DNA of 64,000 nt from UBA3102 sp964413055 (GTDB taxonomy: Bacteria; Bacillota; Desulfotomaculia; Desulfotomaculales; Pelotomaculaceae), in contig CAYPRB010000002.1 of NCBI GenBank assembly GCA_964413055.1, positions 124,001-188,000 of the forward strand, read 5' to 3'. Below, one piece after another: positions 45,513-54,754 of the stretch; the first letter of the stretch is position 1, and each line of letters begins with the position of its first letter. The notes under the pieces were generated by a model. The model saw only the letters and a program-made list of their open reading frames with translations. It did not search any database and was not told the DNA's origin. The translations under genes and the position numbers were made by a program.

Positions 45513-46957
45513 CAATATGTTCCCCCGGTTCTGTATAGGGAACGTCCATACTGGTCCGTTAGATTATAGGCGCAAAAGGGGATTAGCAGTCCTTCAGGAC
45601 TGACCACATGTATACAGCAATCCCGCAGGCGCTCCAGGTCTAAATTCCAGGCATCCTGAAAAGCCATACCGGAAATGGTAAAAGTGTGGGTGCGCATACG
45701 GGCCAGAAAATTGTCCAGTTCCTCCCAGCCGGGCGTTGTTTCAGCCGGGACCGTACCGTCTTCTCCTTGGGTACAGAAGCAGCCTGCACCCGGCTTACTC
45801 CAGTGCCGGGCCACGAAATTACGCGATTTGGCAGCACCCACAGCGGCTATTTGGGGTTTACAGGAGCAGGAACCGGGATCATGTTTATGTTTAGTCCAGG
45901 GATGCAGGCTGCCATCCTGCATCAGCACAAAATTGCCGTGAAAGGAGCAAAAAGCGTTTTCACAACCCGGGGGTATAAAATTAACCGCCTTGACCATGCC
46001 CCTGGTCTGTATTTCAATAGAGTTAATGATTTCAGGTATCGTAATTCTGTCCCTGTCCAAAGGCGGACTTGGATAGCGGCCAAAGTAGCTTACCGGCTGA
46101 AAATGCACCCCGCGCACCGTCGGCGCATTTTCCACGGCAAATTTAATAATTTCACCCAATTCCCGGCTATTAACCCCCGGCACCAGTGTCGGTACCAGCA
46201 CCACCCCGATATCGTTGGCGGCGCAATGCTCAATGGCCTTAATTTTCTCCTCTATTAACGGGCGCCCCCGGATGGTATAATTAATTTCGTCAGCGACACC
46301 GTCAAATTGTAAAAACACGGAAGCCAGCCCGGCTTCCTTCAGCTTGAGTACAAACCCCGGGTCACGCGCCAACCGCAACCCGTTGGTGTTAATTTGGATA
46401 AATTCAAACCCCAGCGCTCCGCCCAGCGCAATTATTGCCGGCAAATCATCCCTGAGTGTGGGTTCGCCGCCCGACAACTGGATATTAAACGGTCCGCCCG
46501 CCGCCAGTATTTTTTCATACCAACCCTTGACCACCTGGAAATCCGGGTCGGGTACTTGGTTGCTGCCTGCCCCGGCATAGCAAAAACTGCACTGCATATT
46601 GCAGCGCTGCGTTATTTCCAGCAGCGCGGTACAGGTGTGCTGCCGGTGCGCTTCGCAAAGACCACAGTCAAAGGGACATCCTTTTTCTTTATTAGTAAAA
46701 CAAACCGTAGGTTGCGACGGTGTTTTGGGACGAATCCAGGATTCATAGGCAGGTTTGCCGCGCCAGATTATAGTTTCGAAATGACCGTGTTCCGGACAGT
46801 CTTTGACTAGAAACACATTATTGTTCCGCTTGACCCGCCAGGCAGGAATTTTATCCAGGCACCGGGGGCAAATGCTTTCGGTAAGAGCAAGTACTTTTCC
46901 GGTGGCGGTTTCAGAAGCCTGTCTGTTCAAAGCGCCACCGGCACAGCGGTTATTCAT
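45512..46957 (-). CDS. Radical SAM protein (TrsS-like) of the aldehyde-oxidoreductase gene set
   Basis: 481 residues. The N-terminus has extra cysteines (CPRC 30-33; 'CPEHGHF'; 'GCPFDCGLCEAH'), then the radical SAM cluster C119-x3-C123-x2-C126 (CNMQCSFC), 'LSGGEPTLRDDL' and a C-terminal cysteine-rich part ('PGCENAFCSFHG', 'GSCSC', 'GCFCTQG', 'CC'). From memory this matches the TrsS-type family, where some members are selenoproteins. Here no Sec is needed. ATG 46957 has GGAGGTGG upstream and overlaps the previous stop by 8 bases. Probably modifies a peptide or small molecule using S-adenosylmethionine. Confidence 0.8.
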   Translation of the reverse strand: MNNRCAGGALNRQASETATGKVLALTESICPRCLDKIPAWRVKRNNNVFLVKDCPEHGHFETIIWRGKPAYESWIRPKTPSQPTVCFTNKEKGCPFDCGLCEAHRQHTCTALLEITQRCNMQCSFCYAGAGSNQVPDPDFQVVKGWYEKILAAGGPFNIQLSGGEPTLRDDLPAIIALGGALGFEFIQINTNGLRLARDPGFVLKLKEAGLASVFLQFDGVADEINYTIRGRPLIEEKIKAIEHCAANDIGVVLVPTLVPGVNSRELGEIIKFAVENAPTVRGVHFQPVSYFGRYPSPPLDRDRITIPEIINSIEIQTRGMVKAVNFIPPGCENAFCSFHGNFVLMQDGSLHPWTKHKHDPGSCSCKPQIAAVGAAKSRNFVARHWSKPGAGCFCTQGEDGTVPAETTPGWEELDNFLARMRTHTFTISGMAFQDAWNLDLERLRDCCIHVVSPEGLLIPFCAYNLTDQYGRSLYRTGGTY

Positions 46958-47396
46958 GCGCGCCCACCTCCGGGTCAATCCCATTGGACTCAAGTATTTC
47001 CTGTATTCTGTCATAAGTGGCCGCAACGATACTGCCGCATTGGTTGGACACTTGTTTGTTTTCCAGTTTATCGCCTAAAATCTGTGCACATTCATAGTTC
47101 CCCTGCAAGTAATCCCCAAACCACGCTACTAGTTCGTTGACCATTAATTCAAACCGGTCATGCTCTTTTTCCTCTGGTTTGCCACGGCCCGCGTACAATC
47201 CGAGTAAACAAACCCCGCCGACCAGAGCACCGCAGGTCTTGCCAGAAAAACCCAGTCCCCCGGCTAGACCGCTCATGGCTCTGACCAAGTCCGGATTGGT
47301 TTTACCCTGCGCCTCTAAACCCATCAGCATTAAAACCTGACCGCAGGTAAAGCCCTGCCGGGCCAGTTCAAACATGCGAAAAGCATTTTCGTTCAT
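46950..47396 (-). CDS. C-GCAxxG-C-C family redox protein
   Basis: 148 residues with the 'C-GCAxxG-C-C' cysteine layout: 'GFTCGQVLML' start, then 'CGALVGGVC' (GK(T)CGALxGG), 'YECAQILG' and 'NQCGSIV'. The family is thought to be redox or metal related but has no firm function. ATG 47396 is preferred, with AAAGGAG about nine bases upstream. A TTG at 47414 lies inside that leader. Tight spacing and direction put it in the gene set. Confidence 0.8.
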   Translation of the reverse strand: MNENAFRMFELARQGFTCGQVLMLMGLEAQGKTNPDLVRAMSGLAGGLGFSGKTCGALVGGVCLLGLYAGRGKPEEKEHDRFELMVNELVAWFGDYLQGNYECAQILGDKLENKQVSNQCGSIVAATYDRIQEILESNGIDPEVGAHE

Positions 47397-47410
47397 GGCA
47401 CAAACTCCTT

Positions 47411-48178
47411 TCAAATTACAAGTAGTCTTTTACGGGCCAGTACCTGGCAGTAACCCGGTTTGACGGCGGCAATTAACCTATTCACCTCTGCCGGGTGAAT
47501 CTCTCCTGCGGTAACGCAATCCCAGAAGGCGGTCAGGGAACCGTGATCCCAAATAAGCCGGGCCGTAAACTCCTTCAGTTGTGGCGTGTGGTCTTCCCAA
47601 AGGATCAGCTTAAAGCCCCTGGTATGGAGTTTTTCAATCAGGGCCTCTCTGGCCAGGGCGCCCGTAAGACAGCAATGCAGCGGCAGTAAACGCAGTTTAT
47701 CCACCCCGTCCGGGTTGCGCAGGTAAACATCACTAATCGCCAGCCACCCGTCCTGTCTCAATACCCGGTGCATTTCACCCAGGGCACGGTCCATGTCCTC
47801 CATTAACGACATCGTGCATTCGGCAAAGATACCGTCCATTGTCCCGTCAGCGCAGGGCAATTCTTCCCCCCGCCCTTTAACCAGGTTCAGTGACGGTTTT
47901 CTCTGCCGTCCGGCCGCCAGCAGCACCTCTGAAGGGTCCACCCCGACCACATCATACCCGCGCTCGGCAAGGTATTCCACCGTCATGCCGGTACCGCAAC
48001 CCACATCCAAAATTTTGGACCGGTTCGGAAAACCGCAGCGGCATAAAGCCCGCTCCGTCAGTTGCATACCGCCCGGCCGGAGCACATCACCGGTTGGACC
48101 GCGCACAGCGCTTTGCTCGTAGAGCCGGCACACCTCCGGTGCCGGTGCGTCAATAATCGAACGTTTTCCCGGCGCCAC
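47411..48178 (-). CDS. SAM-dependent methyltransferase of the aldehyde-oxidoreductase gene set
   Basis: 255 residues, class I methyltransferase: motif I 'ILDVGCGTGMTVEYL', 'GVDPSEVLL', then 'MHRVLRQDGWLAISDVY'. The preceding gene ends exactly at its GTG start, so translation is coupled. Its place in the conserved set suggests it methylates the product of the ligase or radical SAM step, which is an inference only. Confidence 0.82.
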   Translation of the reverse strand: MAPGKRSIIDAPAPEVCRLYEQSAVRGPTGDVLRPGGMQLTERALCRCGFPNRSKILDVGCGTGMTVEYLAERGYDVVGVDPSEVLLAAGRQRKPSLNLVKGRGEELPCADGTMDGIFAECTMSLMEDMDRALGEMHRVLRQDGWLAISDVYLRNPDGVDKLRLLPLHCCLTGALAREALIEKLHTRGFKLILWEDHTPQLKEFTARLIWDHGSLTAFWDCVTAGEIHPAEVNRLIAAVKPGYCQVLARKRLLVI

Positions 48179-48409
48179 TTACTTGTCCTCCAGGGCTTTT
48201 TCTACTTCCAACATTTTGCCCTGGGCTAAATCCTCTGTAATCAAGACTAACCCGCATTTTTTACACTTTATCAATTGAACCGGAAAGCTGCTGCCCAGAT
48301 AAGAAACCGTGACTTTACCCGGTTCCATTGTCATGCCGCATTTTAAACATTCATAAGCATTCTCTGTTGGTGTGTCTTTGACGGCCATCTTTTTCACATC
48401 CTTAGTCAT
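48179..48409 (-). CDS. Small zinc-ribbon redox-type protein (DVU_1557-like)
   Basis: 76 residues with two CxxC pairs ('YECLKCGMTME' and 'IKCKKCGLVLI'), a rubredoxin-like or zinc-ribbon knuckle. It may be a small redox or metal-binding partner. ATG 48409 overlaps the end of the flavoprotein gene by 8 bases. Later ATG 48388 is also possible. The gene set is otherwise collinear. Confidence 0.75.
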   Translation of the reverse strand: MTKDVKKMAVKDTPTENAYECLKCGMTMEPGKVTVSYLGSSFPVQLIKCKKCGLVLITEDLAQGKMLEVEKALEDK

Positions 48410-50726
48410 TACCTTCCACCACCATCCGGTGCGAATAAGTGTTGTGCACAACAAAGCCGTCCTTCTGCGGCGTATATTCCACCCAGTAAGTTACGCTTAC
48501 CGGTCTGTAACAGGCCAGTGTATGGCCGTTATTGCGGTTAATAATTTTTTTGCCTGTCCGCTCGGCATAGGCGATCACTTTTTGGATATCTTCCAGCAGG
48601 ATTAAACGCTCCTCCATGGTCTCGTGCACTACACCGGAAATAATCAGCTTAAGTGCCCCAAAGGTCTCTTTAGATTCTTCTGCCACCTCACCCCAAAACT
48701 CTTTAAGCAATTTATTTTTAAGCCTGACCCTGTTTTCACGCCTCTGCGAATAACCGGGTCCGCGCTTGGCAGGTGCATTCTGGTTGGCCTCACCGTAAAT
48801 CAAATCCAAAAGATAATAAGTTTTTTTGCCTTTGGCGGCGAAGTTGTCCCGGCAAATGGCACAATAGGCAACATAGTCAGCCGGGCTTTCACTGATACGC
48901 TTTGTGATCAGTTCAGCCGCCAGTTTCCGGTTGGCAAACCACACCATCCCTCCGTACCCGCAACATTCCGTCATCTCACGGCTGGCAGGTAATTCTTCAA
49001 TTTTACAACCCAGTTTTAGCAAGATATTGCGGACACTGGCGTGCATATGCGGTTCATGCCTGGCGGTACAGGCGTCGTGTACGGCAACCGGAATGGGCAT
49101 CTTGGGCCTGTCGGTTTCGGGCAGCCCTAACTGGTCGTATATTTCCCAAAGAGACATCAGCTCAATTTCCGGCAGGTGTTTTTTAAACATTTGGTAACAA
49201 GTAGAACAAGCCATTATCATGCGCGGCCTGCCCATTGCCTGCCACTGCTCCCTAATCTCCTGCAAACCCGCCTGGAACAGCTCCATACGCCCGGACCATT
49301 CCGCCGGGGCACCGCAGCAGCGCAGCATCAGGCCGACTCCTCCGGCAACCTTATCCATTAAATAAACATATGCCTTGACTACATGGTCGGGCGCTGAAGC
49401 GCTTAGCTGGCAGCCAGGAAAGAAAAGCTGGCTGCTGGTATTGTATCCCGGCTGGTGGCGGGTTAAGGTGCACAGTTTGCTATTGCTAAAATTCATATCA
49501 CGGAGGGGAAAATCATGGGCAGAAGGCGGCATTTTCCCTTTTTTAACCATCTCCTGGCGGGCTTCCAGGCACAATTCCCCCATGTTGAAATTTTCCGGGC
49601 AAACTTCCTGGCAAAGACCGCACATAAAGCAGGAATTAATTAAAGTGTTCGCATCGTGCCGTCCCATAATCATTTCCAGGTTATGATTGATTTGGCGGAC
49701 ATATTTTTTAGGATAGCTTTTAAAATAGTTCAGATAGGTACAGGCCTTTATGCACTCCAGGCACTGGCATTGAAGGCAGCGACCGGCTTCCTGGACAGCC
49801 TCGTCCCGCGTGTAACCTCCAGCCGGGTTTTCCGGCACCACGGCGAGCAGCGGTTCTACCCTCCACGTGTTGGTAAAAAGCCGGGTTTGGTAAGGTCCCT
49901 CGTTCTCCCGGGCAGCAGTCAATGAAACCCCCTGCAGATAACGGTCAATGGATATGGCAGCCCGCCGGGCGTCAGAAAGAGAACCGATGGGAGAATACAC
50001 CGGAGCATAGCGCAGACTTCCTCCGGCAAAAACACCTTTCCAGCTGGTGGCAAATGTAACCGGGTCAATCCCCATCCGCCCCTCATGGTCCTGCTGCAGA
50101 CCGCAAGAATCCGTGTAATTGCTTACGAAGCCCAAGTAAACTGCATCATATTTCTGGTATAAGTCCATGAAAGAAAAAGTTTGGCCCACAATGTTATTAA
50201 ACCGGATCTCTACGCCCAAGTTATCCAACACGGCTGTTTCTGCCGCAATAATTTCCCCGGGCAAAACCTCCTTTGATATTTCCCAAAGACTGCCTCCCAA
50301 GCGGTTTGCGGCTTCAAAAATCACCACCGGATAACCTTTTACAGCTAGATAATAGGCTGCAGTTAAACCACTCAGCCCTCCGCCGACAACAGCTACCTGC
50401 TGGTTTTTTGGTGGTGGAGCGGTAATTGGAACCGGCGGAGAAGAGTTCATCCGCACGCAGGCTTCTTCCAAAGCAGCTATGGATACGGCCTCTCCCGCCT
50501 CACACCGCTTGCAGGAGGCCTGGCAGGGATGGTCGCAAATACGGCTCATAATCCCGGGAAAAGGAATGTTTTTACTGTAAATTTTATATGCATCGTTAAA
50601 ATTGCCGGCTTGCATTGCCCCCACAAAACTTCTGACATCCACGTGTGCGGGACAGGCCGCAGAGCAGGCCGGGGGGTGTTCCTGAGTACATTTTTTTTCA
50701 AACTCAATAATTCGTTGATGATCCAT
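48402..50726 (-). CDS. Fe-S flavoprotein with NAD(P)/FAD domain and two CCG domains
   Basis: 774 residues. N-terminal cysteine-rich 4Fe-4S region ('ACSAACPAHVDV', 'CDHPCQASCKRC'), as in glutamate-synthase-type small subunits, then FAD motif 'VAVVGGGLSGLTAAYYL', a middle 4Fe-4S pair ('CLQCQCLECIKAC', 'CFMCGLCQEVCP') and a C-terminal HdrB/GlpC-like part with two CCG motifs ('CCGAPAEWSG', 'CCGYGGMVW'). About 100 residues at the end have no clear match. It looks like an electron hub for the system. ATG 50726 follows GGATGGGTGGG. A longer start at 50771 would overlap the hairpin before it. Confidence 0.82.
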   Translation of the reverse strand: MDHQRIIEFEKKCTQEHPPACSAACPAHVDVRSFVGAMQAGNFNDAYKIYSKNIPFPGIMSRICDHPCQASCKRCEAGEAVSIAALEEACVRMNSSPPVPITAPPPKNQQVAVVGGGLSGLTAAYYLAVKGYPVVIFEAANRLGGSLWEISKEVLPGEIIAAETAVLDNLGVEIRFNNIVGQTFSFMDLYQKYDAVYLGFVSNYTDSCGLQQDHEGRMGIDPVTFATSWKGVFAGGSLRYAPVYSPIGSLSDARRAAISIDRYLQGVSLTAARENEGPYQTRLFTNTWRVEPLLAVVPENPAGGYTRDEAVQEAGRCLQCQCLECIKACTYLNYFKSYPKKYVRQINHNLEMIMGRHDANTLINSCFMCGLCQEVCPENFNMGELCLEARQEMVKKGKMPPSAHDFPLRDMNFSNSKLCTLTRHQPGYNTSSQLFFPGCQLSASAPDHVVKAYVYLMDKVAGGVGLMLRCCGAPAEWSGRMELFQAGLQEIREQWQAMGRPRMIMACSTCYQMFKKHLPEIELMSLWEIYDQLGLPETDRPKMPIPVAVHDACTARHEPHMHASVRNILLKLGCKIEELPASREMTECCGYGGMVWFANRKLAAELITKRISESPADYVAYCAICRDNFAAKGKKTYYLLDLIYGEANQNAPAKRGPGYSQRRENRVRLKNKLLKEFWGEVAEESKETFGALKLIISGVVHETMEERLILLEDIQKVIAYAERTGKKIINRNNGHTLACYRPVSVTYWVEYTPQKDGFVVHNTYSHRMVVEGND

Positions 50727-50771
50727 ATTACCCACCCATCCTTTGATTACTAATATCAAAATAAAAAGCAA

Positions 50772-50810
50772 CCTAAAACGAACTAGACTTAAGACTTAGT
50801 TCGTTTTAGG
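50772..50810 (-). terminator. Terminator of the aldehyde oxidoreductase gene
   Basis: Perfect 14-bp stem CCTAAAACGAACTA/TAGTTCGTTTTAGG (50772-50785 with 50797-50810) around a short loop, followed on the minus strand by GCTTTTTAT. It lies between aor and the flavoprotein gene, so the downstream six genes may depend on partial read-through or their own promoter. Confidence 0.8.
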
Positions 50811-50862
50811 CAAATCGTCAATTTATTACAAATATTTGTCAAGTAAGAGTTAAGGTCAATAT

Positions 50863-53640
50863 CTAAATAGCAGGGTTTTTAACGGGACGTTTGACCACCG
50901 GAATTTCTTTCCCCTGCAGTCCGGCCAGCACTTTTTCCGGCAAGGCCGGGAGTTGGGTAATACGTACGCCGCTGGCGTTATATATGGCGTTGCCGATCGC
51001 GGCATGCGGAGCAGTCAGGGGTAGTTCACCCACGCCAGAAGCCCCGTACGGCCCCCATTTGCGAGCTTTGTTTACATAGATGATTTCCAGATCATCCGGA
51101 ATATCCTTGATGTACGGGATACCGCAGGCGGCCATGCTGGTGTGCTTTTTCAGGTCCTCAAAATCTTCGGACAGCGCCAGACCGATACCTTGAGCCAAGC
51201 CACCGTATATCTGACCGTCCAGAACCGTCTTGTTAATAATATTGCCGACATCTGCGGCCAGAGTCATCTTGATTACCCGGGTCTTACCGGTCTTGGTTTC
51301 CACTTCCACTTCCGCCAGGAAGACACCGTACATATAAACCGCAAATGGTCTGCCCTGAGCTTTCTCATCACAGGCGGTACAGTCAGCTGCAGCCGAGTTC
51401 CACTTGCCTTCGTATTTAAGCGGAATATTATTGGCCACCGCCTCGTCATAAGTCATATAAGTCCCGTCTTTCTTCCTCAGTGCCGCCACCAGCTGTTCAC
51501 AACCGTTTACCGCGGCGTTCCCGATAACCACCTGGGAACGGCTGCCGCCTGCCGGGCCGCCTGCCGGAGCCAGGTTCATATCGTTCATGACCAACTTGAT
51601 TTGTTCCGGTTTGATACCCATCTGACGCAGAGTTTCATGAGAGGTGGCCAGCAGTCCCATATCCGCGCCCTGGCCGTGGTCCTGCCAGTTGGTGCTCACC
51701 TGAACCCTGCCGTCAGCCAGTAATTCCACCCATACTTCAGCGCCATCCGGACCGTCTAAACCGCAGCCGTAAGTACCTACGGACACGCCGACACCACGCA
51801 ATTTTTCAGGTGTTGAGAGTTTTTTGGCCCGTTCCAGGGCAGCCTGGTATTTGGGCCGGACCGCATCGATCAAATCTACCATAGAGTATACTTCGGGTTC
51901 CTGGCCGGAAGGGTTGGTGTCACCGGGACGGTAGGCATTGACATAGCGCAGTTCCAGTGGGTCCAACCCCAATTTTTCTGCCAGAATGTCCATCAGGGTT
52001 TCAGAGGCGAATAAGCTCTGGGGAGAACCATATCCCCTAAAGGCGGAACCCCAGCTGTGGTTGGTGCAGACCGTGTACCCGGCACCCTTGACATTAGGAA
52101 TGCCATAGCAGGAACCGATAAACTGGGCACCCCTCACGGTAACCAGATCGCCAAATTCGGAGTACGGGCCGTGGTCCACCGCCCAGTTGCTTTCCATGGC
52201 AATGATCTTGCCGTCTTTCTTCGCGCCGTACTTCAGGTCCATAAAGAAAGGTGAACGCTTACCGGTGTATACAATCTGCTGGTAATAGTCGAAATTCAGG
52301 AAGCAGGGCTTGCCGGTAGCCATGGTTGCTGCTCCTACCAGCGTTTCGATAGTGGGGCTGAACTTGTAGCCAAAGGTGCCGCCAATGCCCGGGAACTGGG
52401 ACAGGAACATATTTTTCCCGGCTTCCAGGCCGAGACCTTCACCAATCATCTGGGCATGCACGTCCAGCCCGATGCTTTTGGATAATATTTGCAAATTACC
52501 ATTTCCATCATAATAAGCCGCAGCCACATCCGGCTCAATGGGCAGGTGGGGCTGACGACCGACGTACAAATCTTCCATAGACACCACAACATCTGCATTT
52601 TTCATCAGCGGCGCGGTGTCTTCGCCCTTTTCAAGCGACTGTTTGTAATAAACATTCGGGGTGCCGGGATGAATTTCAATGGCGTCGGGCTCCATTGCAG
52701 CCGGAGCGCTCATGTAAGCCGGCAGCACTTCCAATTCAACCTGTACTTTTTCCACCGCAGCCTGCGCGTTTGCTTCCGTGTCGGCGCAAACAATAGCTAT
52801 GGCATCGCCAAACTGGAAGACCTTTTCATCGCACAGGATCGGACGGTCATAACTATCCCCCTTGTTGCCGGGGAGATTCAGGCCGTTGATGCGGTTTTTG
52901 CCCTTGATATCTTTATGTGTGACTACCTTATAAACGCCGGGCATTTTTTCCGCTTCCGAGGTGTCAATAGACAGTATTTTAGCGTGGGAAACCTGAGCCT
53001 GAACCAGCTTGAGCTGCAAAGTGCCGGGAGGCATTTTAAGGCCGAGGTCGGCACCGTAATCAATAGTGCCTGTGACTTTACCGACAGCCGAAGGACGCGG
53101 ATAATCGGTGCCTAAAATTTTCCCGTCCGCTGGCATTTTGAATCCCAGATCATCTGCCGTGATCTCTCCGCGCATTAGTCTGGCGGCATCCATCACTGCA
53201 TCCACCTGAGGCTTGTAACCCGTGCAGCGGCAAACATTCTTGTGTTTTTGGAACCAGTCGCGTACTTCCTGCCTGGTGGGGTTAATATTTTCATCCAGCA
53301 AACGTTTGGCAGAGACAATAAAGCCGGGAGCACAAAATCCGCATTGGGCAGCACCGTGTTTAACCCAAGCCATTTGCAGGGCGTGCAGGTTAGTGGGAGA
53401 ACCGATGCCTTCAATGGTAGTGATGATGGCATCATCGGGAACTTTTTTCATTTTGGTAACGCAGGAAAAGATAATCTTGCCGTTCATAATCATCGAGCAG
53501 GCACCGCACTGGGCTTTACCACAACCGATCTTGGTACCGGTAAGGTGCAGTTGGTTGCGAACAACATTTGCCAAAGTAGCTTCCGGGTCAGTAACCAACG
53601 TGATTTCAGCGCCGTTAATACTAACTTTTTTCTTAAGCAT
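50863..53640 (-). CDS. Molybdopterin aldehyde oxidoreductase, Mop type
   Basis: 925 residues. Two [2Fe-2S] centres have Cys at 40, 45, 48, 60 and 100, 103, 137, 139, as in Desulfovibrio gigas Mop (from memory), then the molybdopterin domain directly, with no FAD domain. The catalytic Glu is Glu872 in 'GASGVGELPLTAPHA'. It oxidises aldehydes to carboxylic acids. ATG 53640 with AAGGAG. Transcription is probably governed by the Moco riboswitch and terminator at 53.9-54.1 kb. It heads a conserved gene set on the same strand. Confidence 0.94.
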   Translation of the reverse strand: MLKKKVSINGAEITLVTDPEATLANVVRNQLHLTGTKIGCGKAQCGACSMIMNGKIIFSCVTKMKKVPDDAIITTIEGIGSPTNLHALQMAWVKHGAAQCGFCAPGFIVSAKRLLDENINPTRQEVRDWFQKHKNVCRCTGYKPQVDAVMDAARLMRGEITADDLGFKMPADGKILGTDYPRPSAVGKVTGTIDYGADLGLKMPPGTLQLKLVQAQVSHAKILSIDTSEAEKMPGVYKVVTHKDIKGKNRINGLNLPGNKGDSYDRPILCDEKVFQFGDAIAIVCADTEANAQAAVEKVQVELEVLPAYMSAPAAMEPDAIEIHPGTPNVYYKQSLEKGEDTAPLMKNADVVVSMEDLYVGRQPHLPIEPDVAAAYYDGNGNLQILSKSIGLDVHAQMIGEGLGLEAGKNMFLSQFPGIGGTFGYKFSPTIETLVGAATMATGKPCFLNFDYYQQIVYTGKRSPFFMDLKYGAKKDGKIIAMESNWAVDHGPYSEFGDLVTVRGAQFIGSCYGIPNVKGAGYTVCTNHSWGSAFRGYGSPQSLFASETLMDILAEKLGLDPLELRYVNAYRPGDTNPSGQEPEVYSMVDLIDAVRPKYQAALERAKKLSTPEKLRGVGVSVGTYGCGLDGPDGAEVWVELLADGRVQVSTNWQDHGQGADMGLLATSHETLRQMGIKPEQIKLVMNDMNLAPAGGPAGGSRSQVVIGNAAVNGCEQLVAALRKKDGTYMTYDEAVANNIPLKYEGKWNSAAADCTACDEKAQGRPFAVYMYGVFLAEVEVETKTGKTRVIKMTLAADVGNIINKTVLDGQIYGGLAQGIGLALSEDFEDLKKHTSMAACGIPYIKDIPDDLEIIYVNKARKWGPYGASGVGELPLTAPHAAIGNAIYNASGVRITQLPALPEKVLAGLQGKEIPVVKRPVKNPAI

Positions 53641-53898
53641 AAGCCATCTCCTTTAGAATAAATGTTCATTAAGGAATTAACGCCTGGTCAGAAGGCCAGA
53701 ACCCTCCATACCCCGGAGCAACAAATACCCCGCGTTGTTACCGATTCAAACCTACCCCCTTCCGATTAGTTTCTTTGATTGTATTTACAAGTACAACGAA
53801 CGAACATCACCTGCTTTCAATTTAATTGAAAGCCTCCTTATATCAATTTTCCGCAGGTTGTCCTTCCGCTGCCACTATGCACCCGGCTGCAGCCCAAA

Positions 53899-53942
53899 GA
53901 AAAAGACCGGAGTGCAGTAGAAACACAGCGCTCCGGTCTTTT
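53899..53942 (-). terminator. Terminator of the aldehyde oxidoreductase riboswitch
   Basis: Minus strand: AAAAGACCGGAG (53942-53931) pairs with CTCCGGTCTTTT (53912-53901), followed by T-rich sequence. It lies directly after the aptamer and 260 bases before aor, so it is most simply the expression platform of a transcription-attenuation riboswitch. Confidence 0.85.
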
Positions 53943-53963
53943 AAAACCAAGTGATATACTGCG

Positions 53964-54054
53964 CTCCTTTCCACACTGGGAGGCTTGCCGGTTTCCCAAA
54001 CAAACCCTGCCGGCCGGAATATCATAGCTTTGCCTTAGATAAACCGACTCGGAG
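53964..54054 (-). promoter_or_regulatory. Molybdenum cofactor riboswitch upstream of the aldehyde oxidoreductase
   Basis: Minus strand elements CTCCGAG, CTAAGG, CTATG, GGCCG, GGGAAAC, GCCTCCC and TGGAAAGGAG occur in the same order as in the fdhA leader. The closing P1 pairs CTCC with GGAG. It precedes a Moco enzyme gene, as the class usually does, and is followed by a terminator. Confidence 0.8.
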
Positions 54055-54500
54055 CAAGTATTATATATAATTTTCATGTAAAATTTTATGTAAACATATT
54101 TATTGCAAATTGCATGCTAAACCATAGTAAACCTGTAAAAAAAGCAGACTGCTTTTTGCCGGTATGATAATGTGACTTAAAGTTGAATATTATGTTCAAT
54201 TTATGATCATATCTATACTCTATTTTAACACAGCTGTATCTTTTTGGAACATAATATTAATTAAATATGACCATGTTTAGTAAAAAAAGTCAAAAGAAGC
54301 ATCTTTGCCTTTAATTAGAAATGGTGCGTATTGGAAAATACAAACACCGTCGTTAAAAAAGTTAACACGACTATTAAAGAGGTAATGGGTTGTATTTATC
54401 TTTATTGACTGGTATATTAGTTATATAAAAATGAGTTTTATCTATTTAAAATTAGAGGAATTGTTTTTTTAAAGAGGAATTTTGCCTTGTAGAGAGGAAG
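54055..54500. other. AT-rich divergent promoter region
   Basis: About 440 very AT-rich bases between the riboswitch (minus) and moaD (plus). Likely holds both promoters. No clear ModE box or long hairpin was seen. No coding frame is credible. Confidence 0.5.
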
Positions 54501-54509
54501 GTGACAGCT

Positions 54510-54749
54510 TTGCAAATAGAAGTGAGGTTGTTTAGCGGCCTTGAAAGCTGTGTTCCCGGCGCGAAATTCGGCCAGCCCATAAAAGTTGAAATAACTGAAA
54601 ATTTTAACGGCAGGATGCTTTTGGAGAAGTTGAACATTCCGGAAAAAATGGCTTATTCGTTATTTGTCAACGGTAGCAACAAAAGTTTTGAAGTGTCCTT
54701 TTCTGACGGAGACAGGGTATCAATATTTCCTCCGGTAGGCGGGGGTTGA
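54510..54749 (+). CDS. moaD: MoaD/ThiS-family sulfur carrier
   Basis: 79 residues from the TTG at 54510 (82 if GTG 54501 is used). The ubiquitin-like fold ends with 'PPVGGG', the C-terminal Gly-Gly that carries a thiocarboxylate. It supplies sulfur for molybdopterin dithiolene formation with MoaE, whose gene is not in the window. The ribosome site GAGGAAGG suits the TTG. Likely co-transcribed with the ModE-like gene. Confidence 0.82.
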   Translation: MQIEVRLFSGLESCVPGAKFGQPIKVEITENFNGRMLLEKLNIPEKMAYSLFVNGSNKSFEVSFSDGDRVSIFPPVGGG

Positions 54750-54754
54750 TAAAT

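Noticed and set aside
53838..54077. 79-residue minus-strand frame upstream of the aldehyde oxidoreductase
   Set aside because: It lies across the Moco aptamer and terminator, which explain the sequence. No ribosome site and no recognisable protein.
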